Shown piece after piece: positions 10,770 through 19,304 of a DNA stretch of 64,000 nucleotides (positions are counted from its first letter, which is position 1; each line of letters starts with the position of its first letter). Made by a program: the position numbers and the translations under genes. Source of the DNA: Sphingobacterium hotanense (GTDB taxonomy: Bacteria; Bacteroidota; Bacteroidia; Sphingobacteriales; Sphingobacteriaceae); the NCBI RefSeq assembly GCF_008274825.1, contig NZ_CP030848.1, positions 2,728,001-2,792,000 of the forward strand. The letters are read 5' to 3'. The notes below the pieces were generated by a model. It worked only from the letters and a program-made list of their open reading frames with translations, did no database searches and had not been told where the DNA came from.

Positions 10770-10848
10770 GGTTATTTTTTAATTGCCTAGTATCATAAAG
10801 ACAGCTAACCCAGCCGAAGGATATATAAGAAAATGAAATAAATTTTTA

Positions 10849-11418
10849 TTAACCCGCTAAAAGAACAATAACGGCTTTAAGAACACGCTGTCTAAGAATT
10901 GCCAAAGCTTTGGAAACCTGCAATTTAGATGTACCTTCCGAAATTTGCAACAACTCGGCAATTTCCTTATGACTAAGGCCCTCATTTCGACTTAAATTAA
11001 AAACTTCACGCATTCGAGCAGGAAGCTTGCCGATCTCAGACTCGATAATCGCAGCCAACTCTTTCCCAATAAGATCTAAGTCACTATTGCTAGTCTGTTC
11101 CGACTGCTCAACAAGAACATGCTGAATATAATTATCCATCACCTTCTGATGACTGAGCTTATTCAGTACCCGATTCCGTGTCATGCGATAAAGATAACTG
11201 GAAAGGTTTGCTTCTGCAGGAATCGACTCGCGCTTTTCCCAAAGCGTTGTAAAGACCTCTTGAATCACATCCTCAGCTTCATCCATGTTCCTGACAACGT
11301 AAAAAGCATGCTTAAATAAGATTTCACGGAATTGCTTGAAGGCGATTTCAAAAGCCATAACATTCCCCTCTCGTATGAGATTAGCCAAATCCTCTTCGCG
11401 AATGTTCTTTTCCTCCAT
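10849..11418 (-). CDS. ECF RNA polymerase sigma-70 factor (FecI-like)
   Basis: 189 residues. Sigma region 2 covers about residues 22-90 (VVRNMDEAEDVIQEVFTTLW), and region 4 about 130-180 (LPARMREVFNLSRNEGLSHK, then an HTH with SEGTSKLQVSKAL). This is the usual Bacteroidota ECF type paired with FecR. It is the first gene of the operon and should direct transcription of this susC-susD-tlpA set when FecR is relieved. A strong TTG-N19-TAAGTTTG promoter precedes it with a leader of about 40 bases, suggesting basal housekeeping-sigma expression. Confidence 0.94.
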   Translation of the reverse strand: MEEKNIREEDLANLIREGNVMAFEIAFKQFREILFKHAFYVVRNMDEAEDVIQEVFTTLWEKRESIPAEANLSSYLYRMTRNRVLNKLSHQKVMDNYIQHVLVEQSEQTSNSDLDLIGKELAAIIESEIGKLPARMREVFNLSRNEGLSHKEIAELLQISEGTSKLQVSKALAILRQRVLKAVIVLLAG

Positions 11419-11466
11419 CTAAATTTAGTCAATAATTGAAACCGATCTGATAAAACCGATTCTTCC

Positions 11467-11496
11467 CAAACTTAGGAAATCAACGAACGAAAACAA
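11467..11496 (-). promoter_or_regulatory. Bacteroidetes-type promoter of the sigma/fecR/susC operon
   Basis: On the minus strand TTG (11496-11494) is followed after exactly 19 bases by TAAGTTTG (11474-11467). This matches the Bacteroidetes consensus TTG-N19-TAnnTTTG in every fixed position. The predicted transcript starts near 11460, about 42 bases before the sigma-factor ATG. Confidence 0.8.
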
Positions 11497-11529
11497 AACT
11501 TTCATCTCCCCATTTGAGAGATGAAAGTT
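11497..11529 (-). terminator. probable intrinsic terminator after the ThuA/sugar dehydrogenase gene
   Basis: The arms 11497-11508 and 11518-11529 form a perfect 12-bp stem (AACTTTCATCTC) around a 9-base loop. On the minus strand the stem is followed by TTGTTTTCGTT. It lies 60 bases past the stop at 11589 and its tail merges with the -33 box of the next promoter. Confidence 0.65.
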
Positions 11530-11588
11530 CTGTATGGCCATTGGAAGAATAGCTAAGAAACGAATAAGTAAACTAGATATAAATGGAA

Positions 11589-13847
11589 TTATTGCTTTAA
11601 TATCCATTCAACCATCTCCTTCACGTCTTCTTCTTTCAGGTTCGGGTGTGCAGCCATAGCCACCTTGCCCCATACCCCACTACCACCATTCATTATCTTC
11701 TTCACTAGGATAGTTTCGGCATCTTTATTATCCTTATAATATTTCGCAACTTCCTGATATGATGGTCCCACAGATTTCTTATCGATAGCATGACAAGATT
11801 TACAATCTGATGCTTCAATTAAGCTCTGTCCACGAGGAATATTCGCTTGCTGATGTCCTACAGGATTTGCTGCATCCCCTGCATTGGTAGATCCGCTTTG
11901 CGCGCCCTTTGAAGAACCTTCCTTATAGTCAAATCGAGCAACAGCGGCATCCGGGTTCTTGCTGAACCAACCACTACCATACTCTAACACATAGATTTTT
12001 CCATCAGGCCCAACCTCCATATCGATTGGAGATGCTAATTTCATATTCGAGATGAAAGGCTCCATCTTGTCAAAATCCCCGTTCGGCTGCATGGAAACCA
12101 ACATCACCCAGCCTCTGATCCAATCATAAATAAATAGTTTACCATCGAAATAGTCAGGATAGCGCGTCTCCTTTGGAAACATTGATGAGTAATAAACAGG
12201 TCCGGTCTCCGCATTGCGACCTCCATTGCCAAGCTGCGGAAATTCAGGCGAATCGGCATAAGGATACCATATAAATGCGGGCTTTGCAGCAGGCAATTCT
12301 TTTAATCCGGTATTGTTTCTCGACTCATTTACTGGTTTCATGGGATCAAACGCTGCACCTTTCGCACCTGTTTCATAATCATGAGCATGATAAGCATAGT
12401 TATTGCCAATGAAATATGGCCAGCCAAAGAAACCTGCTTCACGTGCCTGGTTGACTTCATCGTAGCCGCGAGGTCCTCTCCCTACGGAATCTTTGCTTGC
12501 ATCCGGCCCTACTTCCCCCCAATATAAATACCCTGTCTTTGCGTCAACCGAAATGCGATAAGGATTTCTATTTCCCATGACGTAGATTTCGGGACGTGTA
12601 TTCGCCTGATCCTTTTTAAATAGATTTCCTTCAGGAATCGAATAACTACCGTCCTCATTCATCCGGATCCTAAGAATCTTACCGCGAAGATCATTGGTAT
12701 TTCCGGATGTCCTTTGCACATCATATTGCTCATGCCCAACGCGCGAATCTTTTGGAGAGTAACCATCACTCACATATTTCTGCCCTTCTTCGTTAAATGG
12801 AGTAGAATTGTCTCCCGTGGAAATGTACAATAAGCGATTTTTTCCAAAAGCCAAAGAACCTCCTGTATGGCAACAGATATAACGCTGTGAGTAAAACTGA
12901 AGGATAACCTTTTCAGAACTCATGTCCAATTTCTTATCCTTGAACACGAATCTGGAAAGTCGGTTCACCGACGTATCTTTCGGACTATAAAAGGCATAGA
13001 TATAATTGTTCTTCTCAAAATCCGGGTCTAGTGTCAAACCCATAAAGCCTTCCTCTGCATTGACCTTTGGGTTTCCAGTTTCATGATATACATCTAAAAA
13101 GCCAACCTGCTCCACTTTACTTGTCTTTTGGTCGAGCAATAAAAGTTCTCCACGACGCTGCGCAATTAAAATAGAAAGGTCAGGAAGAATAGCCATTTCC
13201 GTAGGCTCAAAAAGCTCCCCTTTTGCCATGGTGACCTTTGTGAAATCCGCATCTGTAGGAACGGGCTTCGCTTTAGCTTTTTTATAATCTAAGACATAGT
13301 TCTTACCAACCACATATTCGATTCCCTGGAGTAGTTGACTCATATAATTTTTATCAGAGAATAGGGAATTTGAATAAGCTTCCTTCTTTTGTAGCGAAGC
13401 TACGCGACCTCCCTCTATTTCTTGTTGAGATAAGTCATCAGAATTATTAGATGAAAATAAGCGCTGATACCAGCCCCAGTCAACTTCCGTATCTTTTATA
13501 GACTGAATGGCCAAGACGCCGCCACCTGCCTGTATATAGCGCTCGAATGCTACTTCCTGATATTTATCCAAAGTATTTCCGGATGTATTTAACATCACAA
13601 CCGCAGCGTAGTTTTTCAAGGAATCCTCAATAAACCTAGCCGCATTGGAGGTTGTATCCACGTCAAATTTATGTTCTACCCCTAGTTTCATGATCGCAGC
13701 AGCGCCTACAGAATTCGCGTTCGAACTGTCTTTATCAGACGTGGTAAACACCAATATCTTAGGGTCTCCGTCCCGCTTTTGCTGACAGGAATAAAAACTC
13801 GCTACACAAATTAATAGCACAAGGGTTTTAAAGAAATAGGATGCCAT
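11589..13847 (-). CDS. ThuA-like / PQQ-type sugar dehydrogenase / cytochrome c fusion lipoprotein
   Basis: 752 residues in three parts. After a lipoprotein signal (lipobox near FYSC, C21), residues about 28-190 look ThuA-like (VVMLNTSGNTLD, AGGGVLAIQS). Residues about 200-640 match the glucose/sorbosone dehydrogenase beta-propeller, with LPDLSILIAQRRGEL, EEGFMGLTLDPDF, TGGSLAFGKN and MGNRNPYRISVD. Residues about 665-752 form a cytochrome c domain with the haem motif CKSCH (682-686) and a likely Met ligand downstream (AMAAHP or KIMNG). Predicted role: periplasmic oxidation of a sugar-like substrate with electrons passed to the attached haem. The gene has its own terminator and is not in an obvious operon. 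Substrate unknown. Confidence 0.9.
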   Translation of the reverse strand: MASYFFKTLVLLICVASFYSCQQKRDGDPKILVFTTSDKDSSNANSVGAAAIMKLGVEHKFDVDTTSNAARFIEDSLKNYAAVVMLNTSGNTLDKYQEVAFERYIQAGGGVLAIQSIKDTEVDWGWYQRLFSSNNSDDLSQQEIEGGRVASLQKKEAYSNSLFSDKNYMSQLLQGIEYVVGKNYVLDYKKAKAKPVPTDADFTKVTMAKGELFEPTEMAILPDLSILIAQRRGELLLLDQKTSKVEQVGFLDVYHETGNPKVNAEEGFMGLTLDPDFEKNNYIYAFYSPKDTSVNRLSRFVFKDKKLDMSSEKVILQFYSQRYICCHTGGSLAFGKNRLLYISTGDNSTPFNEEGQKYVSDGYSPKDSRVGHEQYDVQRTSGNTNDLRGKILRIRMNEDGSYSIPEGNLFKKDQANTRPEIYVMGNRNPYRISVDAKTGYLYWGEVGPDASKDSVGRGPRGYDEVNQAREAGFFGWPYFIGNNYAYHAHDYETGAKGAAFDPMKPVNESRNNTGLKELPAAKPAFIWYPYADSPEFPQLGNGGRNAETGPVYYSSMFPKETRYPDYFDGKLFIYDWIRGWVMLVSMQPNGDFDKMEPFISNMKLASPIDMEVGPDGKIYVLEYGSGWFSKNPDAAVARFDYKEGSSKGAQSGSTNAGDAANPVGHQQANIPRGQSLIEASDCKSCHAIDKKSVGPSYQEVAKYYKDNKDAETILVKKIMNGGSGVWGKVAMAAHPNLKEEDVKEMVEWILKQ

Positions 13848-13892
13848 TTTCTGGATTTTATAAGTGATTAGGTTGTTGACTGTATATTATAG

Positions 13893-13919
13893 ACTCGAAG
13901 CTAGTGTAATAGCTCGAGT
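13893..13919. repeat. short inverted repeat between divergent genes
   Basis: ACTCG-A-AGCTA (13893-13903) pairs with TAGCTCGAGT (13910-13919), ten base pairs with one bulged A. A T-rich run follows on the plus strand. It lies in the 252-base gap between the divergent dehydrogenase and DPP4-like genes, so it may be an operator or a terminator-like hairpin; neither can be shown. Confidence 0.4.
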
Positions 13920-14099
13920 TTATTTTTTAAATATAGATATTTTAGAAAAGAAAATGATAAGGTTTAAACATAATTACAACGCCTTACTTCTATCCAATTC
14001 AATCCGTACGTTAAAGTTTCCATAGACGCCGCCTTTTCAATTTTCCCCTCCCATTTCCAAAAACTTATCCCTAATTTCGTCAGCATAAAAAAAATTAAA

Positions 14100-16274
14100 A
14101 TGAGAAAACTACTGATATTATTTCTATTAAGCTCATCGGTAGCCTATGGACAGCGAAAGCTAACCATTGACGAAACAGTCTTTGGTCCTGGAAAATTCGC
14201 TCCAAAGACTATCACTGGTTCTAAATGGGTCAAGAACAGCGATGCATTTTCGAGTTTAGATAGTACTTATCAAAATTTACTGATTCGCGAAGCCAAAAGC
14301 AACTGGCAAGCAAAACAAATTATCAGCAAAGCCGACCTACGAAGCGCTATTGTTGCTGCTATTCCTTCGGATAAAATAGAATTGCGCCGATTTCCAACTT
14401 CATACGATTGGATAGATGCAAATACGATTTCTTTCGACGTAAGTGGGGAGAAAAAAGCCTACAACATCCATTACGACCTTTCAAAAAAACAAGCAAAAGT
14501 TGCTTCAAGTGTTCCGAATGATTTAGAATCAGCGACTGCTAGCAATTCCCAATCTAAAACAGCTTACCTAAATGGCAATAATATTGAGATCATCGATCAA
14601 AATGGCACGAAGGTAATTGTGACAAAAGACACGGTTGATGGTATCGTGAATGGTACAGATAAGGTCCACCGTAACGAATTCGGTATTGACAAGGGCATGT
14701 GGTGGTCACCAAATGATAAACTTTTGTTGTATTACCGTAAGGATGAGAGCATGGTTACAAAGTATCCATTACCACAATGGGATACACGTGTTGCGACCGT
14801 AAAAGATATCCGCTATCCAATGGCCGGAATGAATTGTGAGGAAGTAACGCTACAAATATTCAACACGGAGACTGGCAAAAATATACAATTGCAAACGGGC
14901 GAACCGAAAGAACAATACTTAACGATTGTAACCTGGGATCCAAGCAACGAGTTTGTGTATGTGGGTGTATTGAACCGCGGACAAGATCATTTAAAATTGA
15001 ATAAATACAATGCACAAACTGGCGCATTTGTAAAAACTCTTTTCGAGGAATCATCAACGACATGGGTCGAACCTCAACAGCCATTAGTTTTCTTACCGAA
15101 CAATCCAAAACAGTTCTTGTATCAAACCGATAAAGACGGTTTCAATGCTCTCTACCTATACGATACTGAAGGAAAGCTAATCCGGAATCTTGGTTATAAG
15201 GATGTCGTTGTTACCAATTTCCAGGGCTTCGACAGCAAGGGCAATAAAGCCTATTACGTCGCAGCAACGAACAATGGTATGGAACGCCACTTATTTGAAG
15301 TTGATATCAAATCAGGGAAAACTACACAATTAACTGAAACCAATGGTGTACATAATGCTTCGGTAAGCAGCAGTGGACAATACGTATTGGACCAGTACAG
15401 TAATTTGAGCACTCCAAATAAGATTCAGGTTATCAATAAAAAAGGAAATAAGGCCAGCTCAATTCTTCAAGCGAGCAATCCTTTCGACGGTAAAGTCGAT
15501 CTTCCAAATATAGAATTCAAATCATTCACGTCTCCAGATGGACAGACGCCTTTAAATGCACGTATTACTTACCCATTGAATTTCGATCAGAATAAGAAAT
15601 ATCCGGTGATGGTCTACCTATATGGAGGATCACATGCGCAATTGGTAACTGACCGATGGTTAGGGGGGCTCGGTTATTTTGATATGTATATGGCACAAAA
15701 CGGTTATATCGTTTTTACCCTAGACAACAGAGGATCAGATGCACGTGGACGAGATTTCACCAGAGTAACACACCGAAACTTGGGCGAAGCCGAAATGGCA
15801 GATCAGTTGGTGGGTATCAACTACCTGAAATCGCTACCATACGTTGATACTGAAAACATGGGAATATTCGGATGGAGTTACGGTGGTTTTATGACCAGCT
15901 CTTTGATGACCAAACATAACGATATCTTCAAAGCGGCTGTAGCCGGAGGACCAGTAATGGACTGGAAATATTACGAAATCATGTATGGCGAGCGTTATAT
16001 GGATACTCCACAGGAGAACCCTGAAGGCTACGAGAAGACTTCCTTGTTAAATAAATCAGATAAGTTGAACGGTCACCTATTGATCATTCATGGTGCGCAG
16101 GATCCGGTCGTAGTACAGCAACATAGTATGGATTTTGTACAAAAATGTATAGAAGCCGGAAAACAAGTGGATTACTTCCTTTATCCTACCCACGAACACA
16201 ACGTAATGGGAAAAGATAGAATCCATATGTACGATAAAATCGCTAAATACTTCGATCTACACCTCAAGAAGTAA
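14100..16274 (+). CDS. S9 family dipeptidyl-peptidase IV-like serine peptidase
   Basis: 724 residues with a signal peptide (cleavage near AYGQ, residue 18). An N-terminal beta-propeller like DPPIV_N (about 80-480) precedes a peptidase S9 alpha/beta-hydrolase domain (about 500-724). The catalytic triad can be placed: Ser593 in GWSYGG, Asp668 in HGAQDPVV, and His700 in THEHN. It should release X-Pro or similar dipeptides from peptides in the periplasm. A second S9 peptidase is at 45294 and three peptide transporters are at 51087-56346, so peptides are probably an important nutrient. An intrinsic terminator follows directly. Confidence 0.94.
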   Translation: MRKLLILFLLSSSVAYGQRKLTIDETVFGPGKFAPKTITGSKWVKNSDAFSSLDSTYQNLLIREAKSNWQAKQIISKADLRSAIVAAIPSDKIELRRFPTSYDWIDANTISFDVSGEKKAYNIHYDLSKKQAKVASSVPNDLESATASNSQSKTAYLNGNNIEIIDQNGTKVIVTKDTVDGIVNGTDKVHRNEFGIDKGMWWSPNDKLLLYYRKDESMVTKYPLPQWDTRVATVKDIRYPMAGMNCEEVTLQIFNTETGKNIQLQTGEPKEQYLTIVTWDPSNEFVYVGVLNRGQDHLKLNKYNAQTGAFVKTLFEESSTTWVEPQQPLVFLPNNPKQFLYQTDKDGFNALYLYDTEGKLIRNLGYKDVVVTNFQGFDSKGNKAYYVAATNNGMERHLFEVDIKSGKTTQLTETNGVHNASVSSSGQYVLDQYSNLSTPNKIQVINKKGNKASSILQASNPFDGKVDLPNIEFKSFTSPDGQTPLNARITYPLNFDQNKKYPVMVYLYGGSHAQLVTDRWLGGLGYFDMYMAQNGYIVFTLDNRGSDARGRDFTRVTHRNLGEAEMADQLVGINYLKSLPYVDTENMGIFGWSYGGFMTSSLMTKHNDIFKAAVAGGPVMDWKYYEIMYGERYMDTPQENPEGYEKTSLLNKSDKLNGHLLIIHGAQDPVVVQQHSMDFVQKCIEAGKQVDYFLYPTHEHNVMGKDRIHMYDKIAKYFDLHLKK

Positions 16275-16290
16275 ACAGACAAACATCTAG

Positions 16291-16326
16291 AAAAGGCTAT
16301 CCACCGATTGTGGGTAGCCTTTTTTT
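16291..16326 (+). terminator. intrinsic terminator of the DPP4-like gene
   Basis: AAAAGGCTATCCAC (16291-16304) pairs with GTGGGTAGCCTTTT with one G-T wobble around a short loop. It is followed by a T-run to 16326 and starts 17 bases after the stop codon. Confidence 0.85.
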
Positions 16327-16366
16327 GTCCCATCCCTTCCTCGCAAATAGCTAATACCTGGTTCCA

Positions 16367-16463
16367 CTCAAACCCATTGTAAACCCAATTCAAAACCCTT
16401 TCATATCCCAATCAAAACCCTTCTGGAGCGGCTATGATTGAGGTATGGAAGGGGTCAAATAAA
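16367..16463. repeat. repeat module A (CCCAATC...GGAGCGG hairpin-like)
   Basis: AT-rich strings of AACCCA/CAAAACCC lead into the core CTTCTGGAGCGG and then a partly complementary TGATTGAGG. Related copies are at 40163-40240 (CTTCCGGAGCGG) and 61718-61777 (perfect palindrome). This copy is decayed. It lies within the 564-base gap 16275-16838, which contains no gene. Confidence 0.6.
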
Positions 16464-16481
16464 GAAGCGATTTAAAGATTG

Positions 16482-16676
16482 TCTTTGAACCAGGAAAGGA
16501 AGGATGCAAGGATGAGCAGGATCAAGCAGACTTACACTTTTGTCTTGAACCAGGAAAGGAAGGATGAATTGATGAGCAGGATCAAGCATACTTACACTTT
16601 TGTCTTGAACCACGAAAGCAAGGATGAATAGCAGGATCCTGGTTCTCCTTTTCTCCTTCCTTTCCTTGTTCAAGAC
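16482..16676. repeat. repeat module B: 60-bp tandem repeat plus inverted copy
   Basis: Units with an exact 60-base period start at 16485 and 16545, and a third, truncated unit starts at 16605. Each unit begins TGAACCAGGAAAGGAAGGAT and continues through AGCAGGATCAAGCA and TTACACTTTTGTCT. Units 1 and 2 differ at only a few positions. An inverted copy of the unit head occupies 16654-16676, so the block can fold back. Because 60 is a multiple of 3, it creates a spurious repetitive open frame on the minus strand. Confidence 0.85.
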
Positions 16677-16833
16677 AAAACATCCTGACTATCATTAAAC
16701 CCCTCCTTTCCTATTCACAACTAGCGACCATACTCTAATATCTAATGTCTTACATCTCACATCTAAAAAAGGGTTGATTTGAAAATAAAATAGTACATTC
16801 TAAAATTCCCTACCTAGCTGATTGATACTTTTC

Positions 16834-16841
16834 TATTTTTG
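16834..16841 (+). promoter_or_regulatory. -7 promoter element (TATTTTTG)
   Basis: TATTTTTG matches TAnnTTTG fully. No TTG is found at the normal spacing upstream. It overlaps the TTG at 16839 that could start the next gene, so transcription should begin near 16848, which favours the GTG at 16860 as the start codon. Confidence 0.55.
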
Positions 16842-16859
16842 TACAAAAGACTTACACCT

Positions 16860-19304
16860 GTGCAAAAAACATTACTGCTTTTCAGCCTATTATTGCTTAC
16901 TGCTATTGCTCACGCTCAAAACAGCAAGCTCAGCGGAACTATTCAAGACTCCCTATCCAAACATCCACTCGCATACGTTAGCATTGCGGTAATTGACGAA
17001 AAAAATCAAATTGTTGAGGGGGAGATGACAGATGCTAATGGGCGTTTTGTTTTTGCTAATTTAAATGCTCAGCAGTATTATCTTCAAGTCAAATCTTTGG
17101 GTTATAAACAAAGGCAATTGGCTATAGATCTTAGCGGTCAGAAACAGGTAAATCTTCAGCCTATTCTATTATCGGCTGACAGCGAAACGCTCGAAACAGT
17201 GCATATAGAAGGCCAAACAGCAGCACAGAAACATAGCGCTGACCGACAAGTATATCAAGCGAATCAATACAAAAATGCGGTAGGCGGAACTGCGCTAGAC
17301 ATTGTAAAGAACCTGCCTGCAGCGGCCGTTGATGCTGCTGGCAATATATCTGTTCGTGGAAATTCAGGTATTCTAGTTTTAGTAAATGGGAAGCCTTCCC
17401 TTGTTGATCCGGCGACAATTCTAACGCAAATTGCAGCAAATGACGTTAGTGAAGTGGAATTTATCAGTAGTCCGACGGCACAATACGATCCGGACGGAAA
17501 AGGCGGAATTATCAATATAAAGACGAAGAAATCCGTAGGCTCCGGCTTTGCTTGGGTGATGAATTTACAAGGCGGTTTACCGAGTATCGACGATTACGAC
17601 AATTTAAAAAAACAACAACGCTACAGTGCGGATGTTGCTTTCCAATATAGAAAAGACAAATTAGAACTTAGTGCATCGGCAAACTATCTGCGTAATGATA
17701 ATGCGGGATTTAGAGACGGCGATGTAAATACAATTATAGGCGATAAGCAGACTTTCTTTCCTTCCAAAGGCGAGCGGAGCTTTGACAAATACAATTATGG
17801 ATTGCGCTTAAATGCAGGGTATGAACTTAATGAGCGACATCAGCTTAGCTTGGGCGCGTTAGCGTCGCGTAGGTTTCAAGACCGCGTTGCTGATATATAT
17901 TATAACAATAGAAGCATTGTTCCTTCAACCGGTGAAACGATATCTACATTAGATTATTTTAATCCTAACCTACAAAACAAACAGGGTAAATTCTATCTGC
18001 TAGATCTGGCCTATACATGGAAAATAAATCCGGCGCATAGTCTGCAGCTCGGTGCAATTTATGAGTACGCCGACATCTACGGTTCGACAAAGAACAATAA
18101 TATCGAAAATCAAATCGATACCATACAGCGGACCTACAACAAGTATACAAACCCATTGAAAGGGCTTCGTCTATCAGCCAATCACCAATGGGGCATAGGC
18201 AATGCAAAAATCAATAGCGGTTATCAACTACGAAGAGATGAGCAGGATGGGAATTTTGAATATTATGCTGCTGAACGGAATCAGAGAGATTTAAGTTTGA
18301 TACCTGAATTCTCCGGAAAGATGAAAGCGAGCAATACGGTACATGCAGCCTATTCACAATACGATCAAAAATTCGATAAGCTCAGTCTTTCCTTAGGCTT
18401 GCGCTATGAATACTATCAGCGAGACTTGATTTTGCTCCATACGCAGGAGTCTTTCCCCTACTCGATTCACCAGCTATACCCATCGATTAATTTAATGCGC
18501 GATTTGGGCGAAGGCTGGTCATGGAAGATGGCCGCCTCGCGCCGTGTGCAAAGGAATAACAACTTCGAGCTAAACCCCATTCCCGAGCGTGAACACTCGG
18601 AAACTTTGGAACAGGGGGATCCAGAATTGCTGCCAGAATTCATTAGCCAAGCGGAAACCGGTCTGGTAAAAAAACTGAACAAGGGGTCTTTATTTATGAA
18701 TGCTTATTTTCAGCATAGCAAGAACCCCATTCAAAGAGTAAACTCGGTTTATGCGGATACCATCTTGCATCGTGTATTCACTAATGCAGATTATGCTAAC
18801 CGTCTAGGCGTTGAGCTTGGCGGTGAAGGTAAGTTATTTCAATGGTTACAAATTAATGGAGGGATCAATCTCTATAATTACAAAATCACTGGAAAGGTTT
18901 TGGATTATGAGCAGGTTCGTAGCAATCAAGACTGGGTATACAGTATAAATGCAGGCGTGCAGGCTAGCCTTCCCAACAATTGGAGCGCGGGTTTACAGGT
19001 CAATTATCTGTCTGAAAGACCTACGGTGCAAGGGATGGATTCTCGTTTTCTCACACCAAACTTCAACCTTAGTAAATCTTTCTGGAAGCGCGCAATGACG
19101 GCACAACTACAATGGCAATTCATCGAGTTGGGGAAATGGGGTGTGAATGAACAGCGAATCACAACATCTGCACCGGATTTTTACACGACGACGAATTATA
19201 TTTATGAGAAGAACGTGTTTTTGCTAAACCTCAATATCAATCTACAACGCTTAAATCAGGTTCTTAAATTACCGAAAAGTGAATTCGGAGAAAAAGAATT
19301 CTAG
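16860..19304 (+). CDS. outer-membrane beta-barrel TonB-dependent-receptor-like protein
   Basis: The frame can open at TTG 16839 or GTG 16860. I choose GTG because the -7 promoter box overlaps the TTG, and the product then starts with a clean 20-residue signal peptide ending AHAQ. A carboxypeptidase-like regulatory domain follows (about residues 20-100), then a plug-like region with AGNISVRGNSGILVLVNGKP, then a beta-barrel of the OMP_b-brl_3 type (about 400-800) with many alternating aromatic strands. Length about 814 residues. These proteins resemble TonB receptors but are usually without SusD; the ligand is unknown. The gene ends in a 4-base overlap with the convergent AraC gene. Confidence 0.88.
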   Translation: MQKTLLLFSLLLLTAIAHAQNSKLSGTIQDSLSKHPLAYVSIAVIDEKNQIVEGEMTDANGRFVFANLNAQQYYLQVKSLGYKQRQLAIDLSGQKQVNLQPILLSADSETLETVHIEGQTAAQKHSADRQVYQANQYKNAVGGTALDIVKNLPAAAVDAAGNISVRGNSGILVLVNGKPSLVDPATILTQIAANDVSEVEFISSPTAQYDPDGKGGIINIKTKKSVGSGFAWVMNLQGGLPSIDDYDNLKKQQRYSADVAFQYRKDKLELSASANYLRNDNAGFRDGDVNTIIGDKQTFFPSKGERSFDKYNYGLRLNAGYELNERHQLSLGALASRRFQDRVADIYYNNRSIVPSTGETISTLDYFNPNLQNKQGKFYLLDLAYTWKINPAHSLQLGAIYEYADIYGSTKNNNIENQIDTIQRTYNKYTNPLKGLRLSANHQWGIGNAKINSGYQLRRDEQDGNFEYYAAERNQRDLSLIPEFSGKMKASNTVHAAYSQYDQKFDKLSLSLGLRYEYYQRDLILLHTQESFPYSIHQLYPSINLMRDLGEGWSWKMAASRRVQRNNNFELNPIPEREHSETLEQGDPELLPEFISQAETGLVKKLNKGSLFMNAYFQHSKNPIQRVNSVYADTILHRVFTNADYANRLGVELGGEGKLFQWLQINGGINLYNYKITGKVLDYEQVRSNQDWVYSINAGVQASLPNNWSAGLQVNYLSERPTVQGMDSRFLTPNFNLSKSFWKRAMTAQLQWQFIELGKWGVNEQRITTSAPDFYTTTNYIYEKNVFLLNLNINLQRLNQVLKLPKSEFGEKEF

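Noticed and set aside
11425-11607. 60-residue minus-strand hydrophobic frame
   Set aside because: It spans the terminator and the promoter of the sigma-factor operon, and overlaps the end of the upstream gene.
13893-13919. Terminator of a plus-strand gene
   Set aside because: No plus-strand gene ends upstream of it; kept only as an inverted repeat.
16485-16640. Possible CRISPR array
   Set aside because: Repeats abut with no unique spacers, only two and a half units exist, and no cas gene is present.
16455-16673. 72-residue minus-strand frame with a repeated LPFLVQDKSVS phrase
   Set aside because: The protein repeat arises from the 60-bp DNA repeat, whose period is a multiple of three; there is no start signal or family match.
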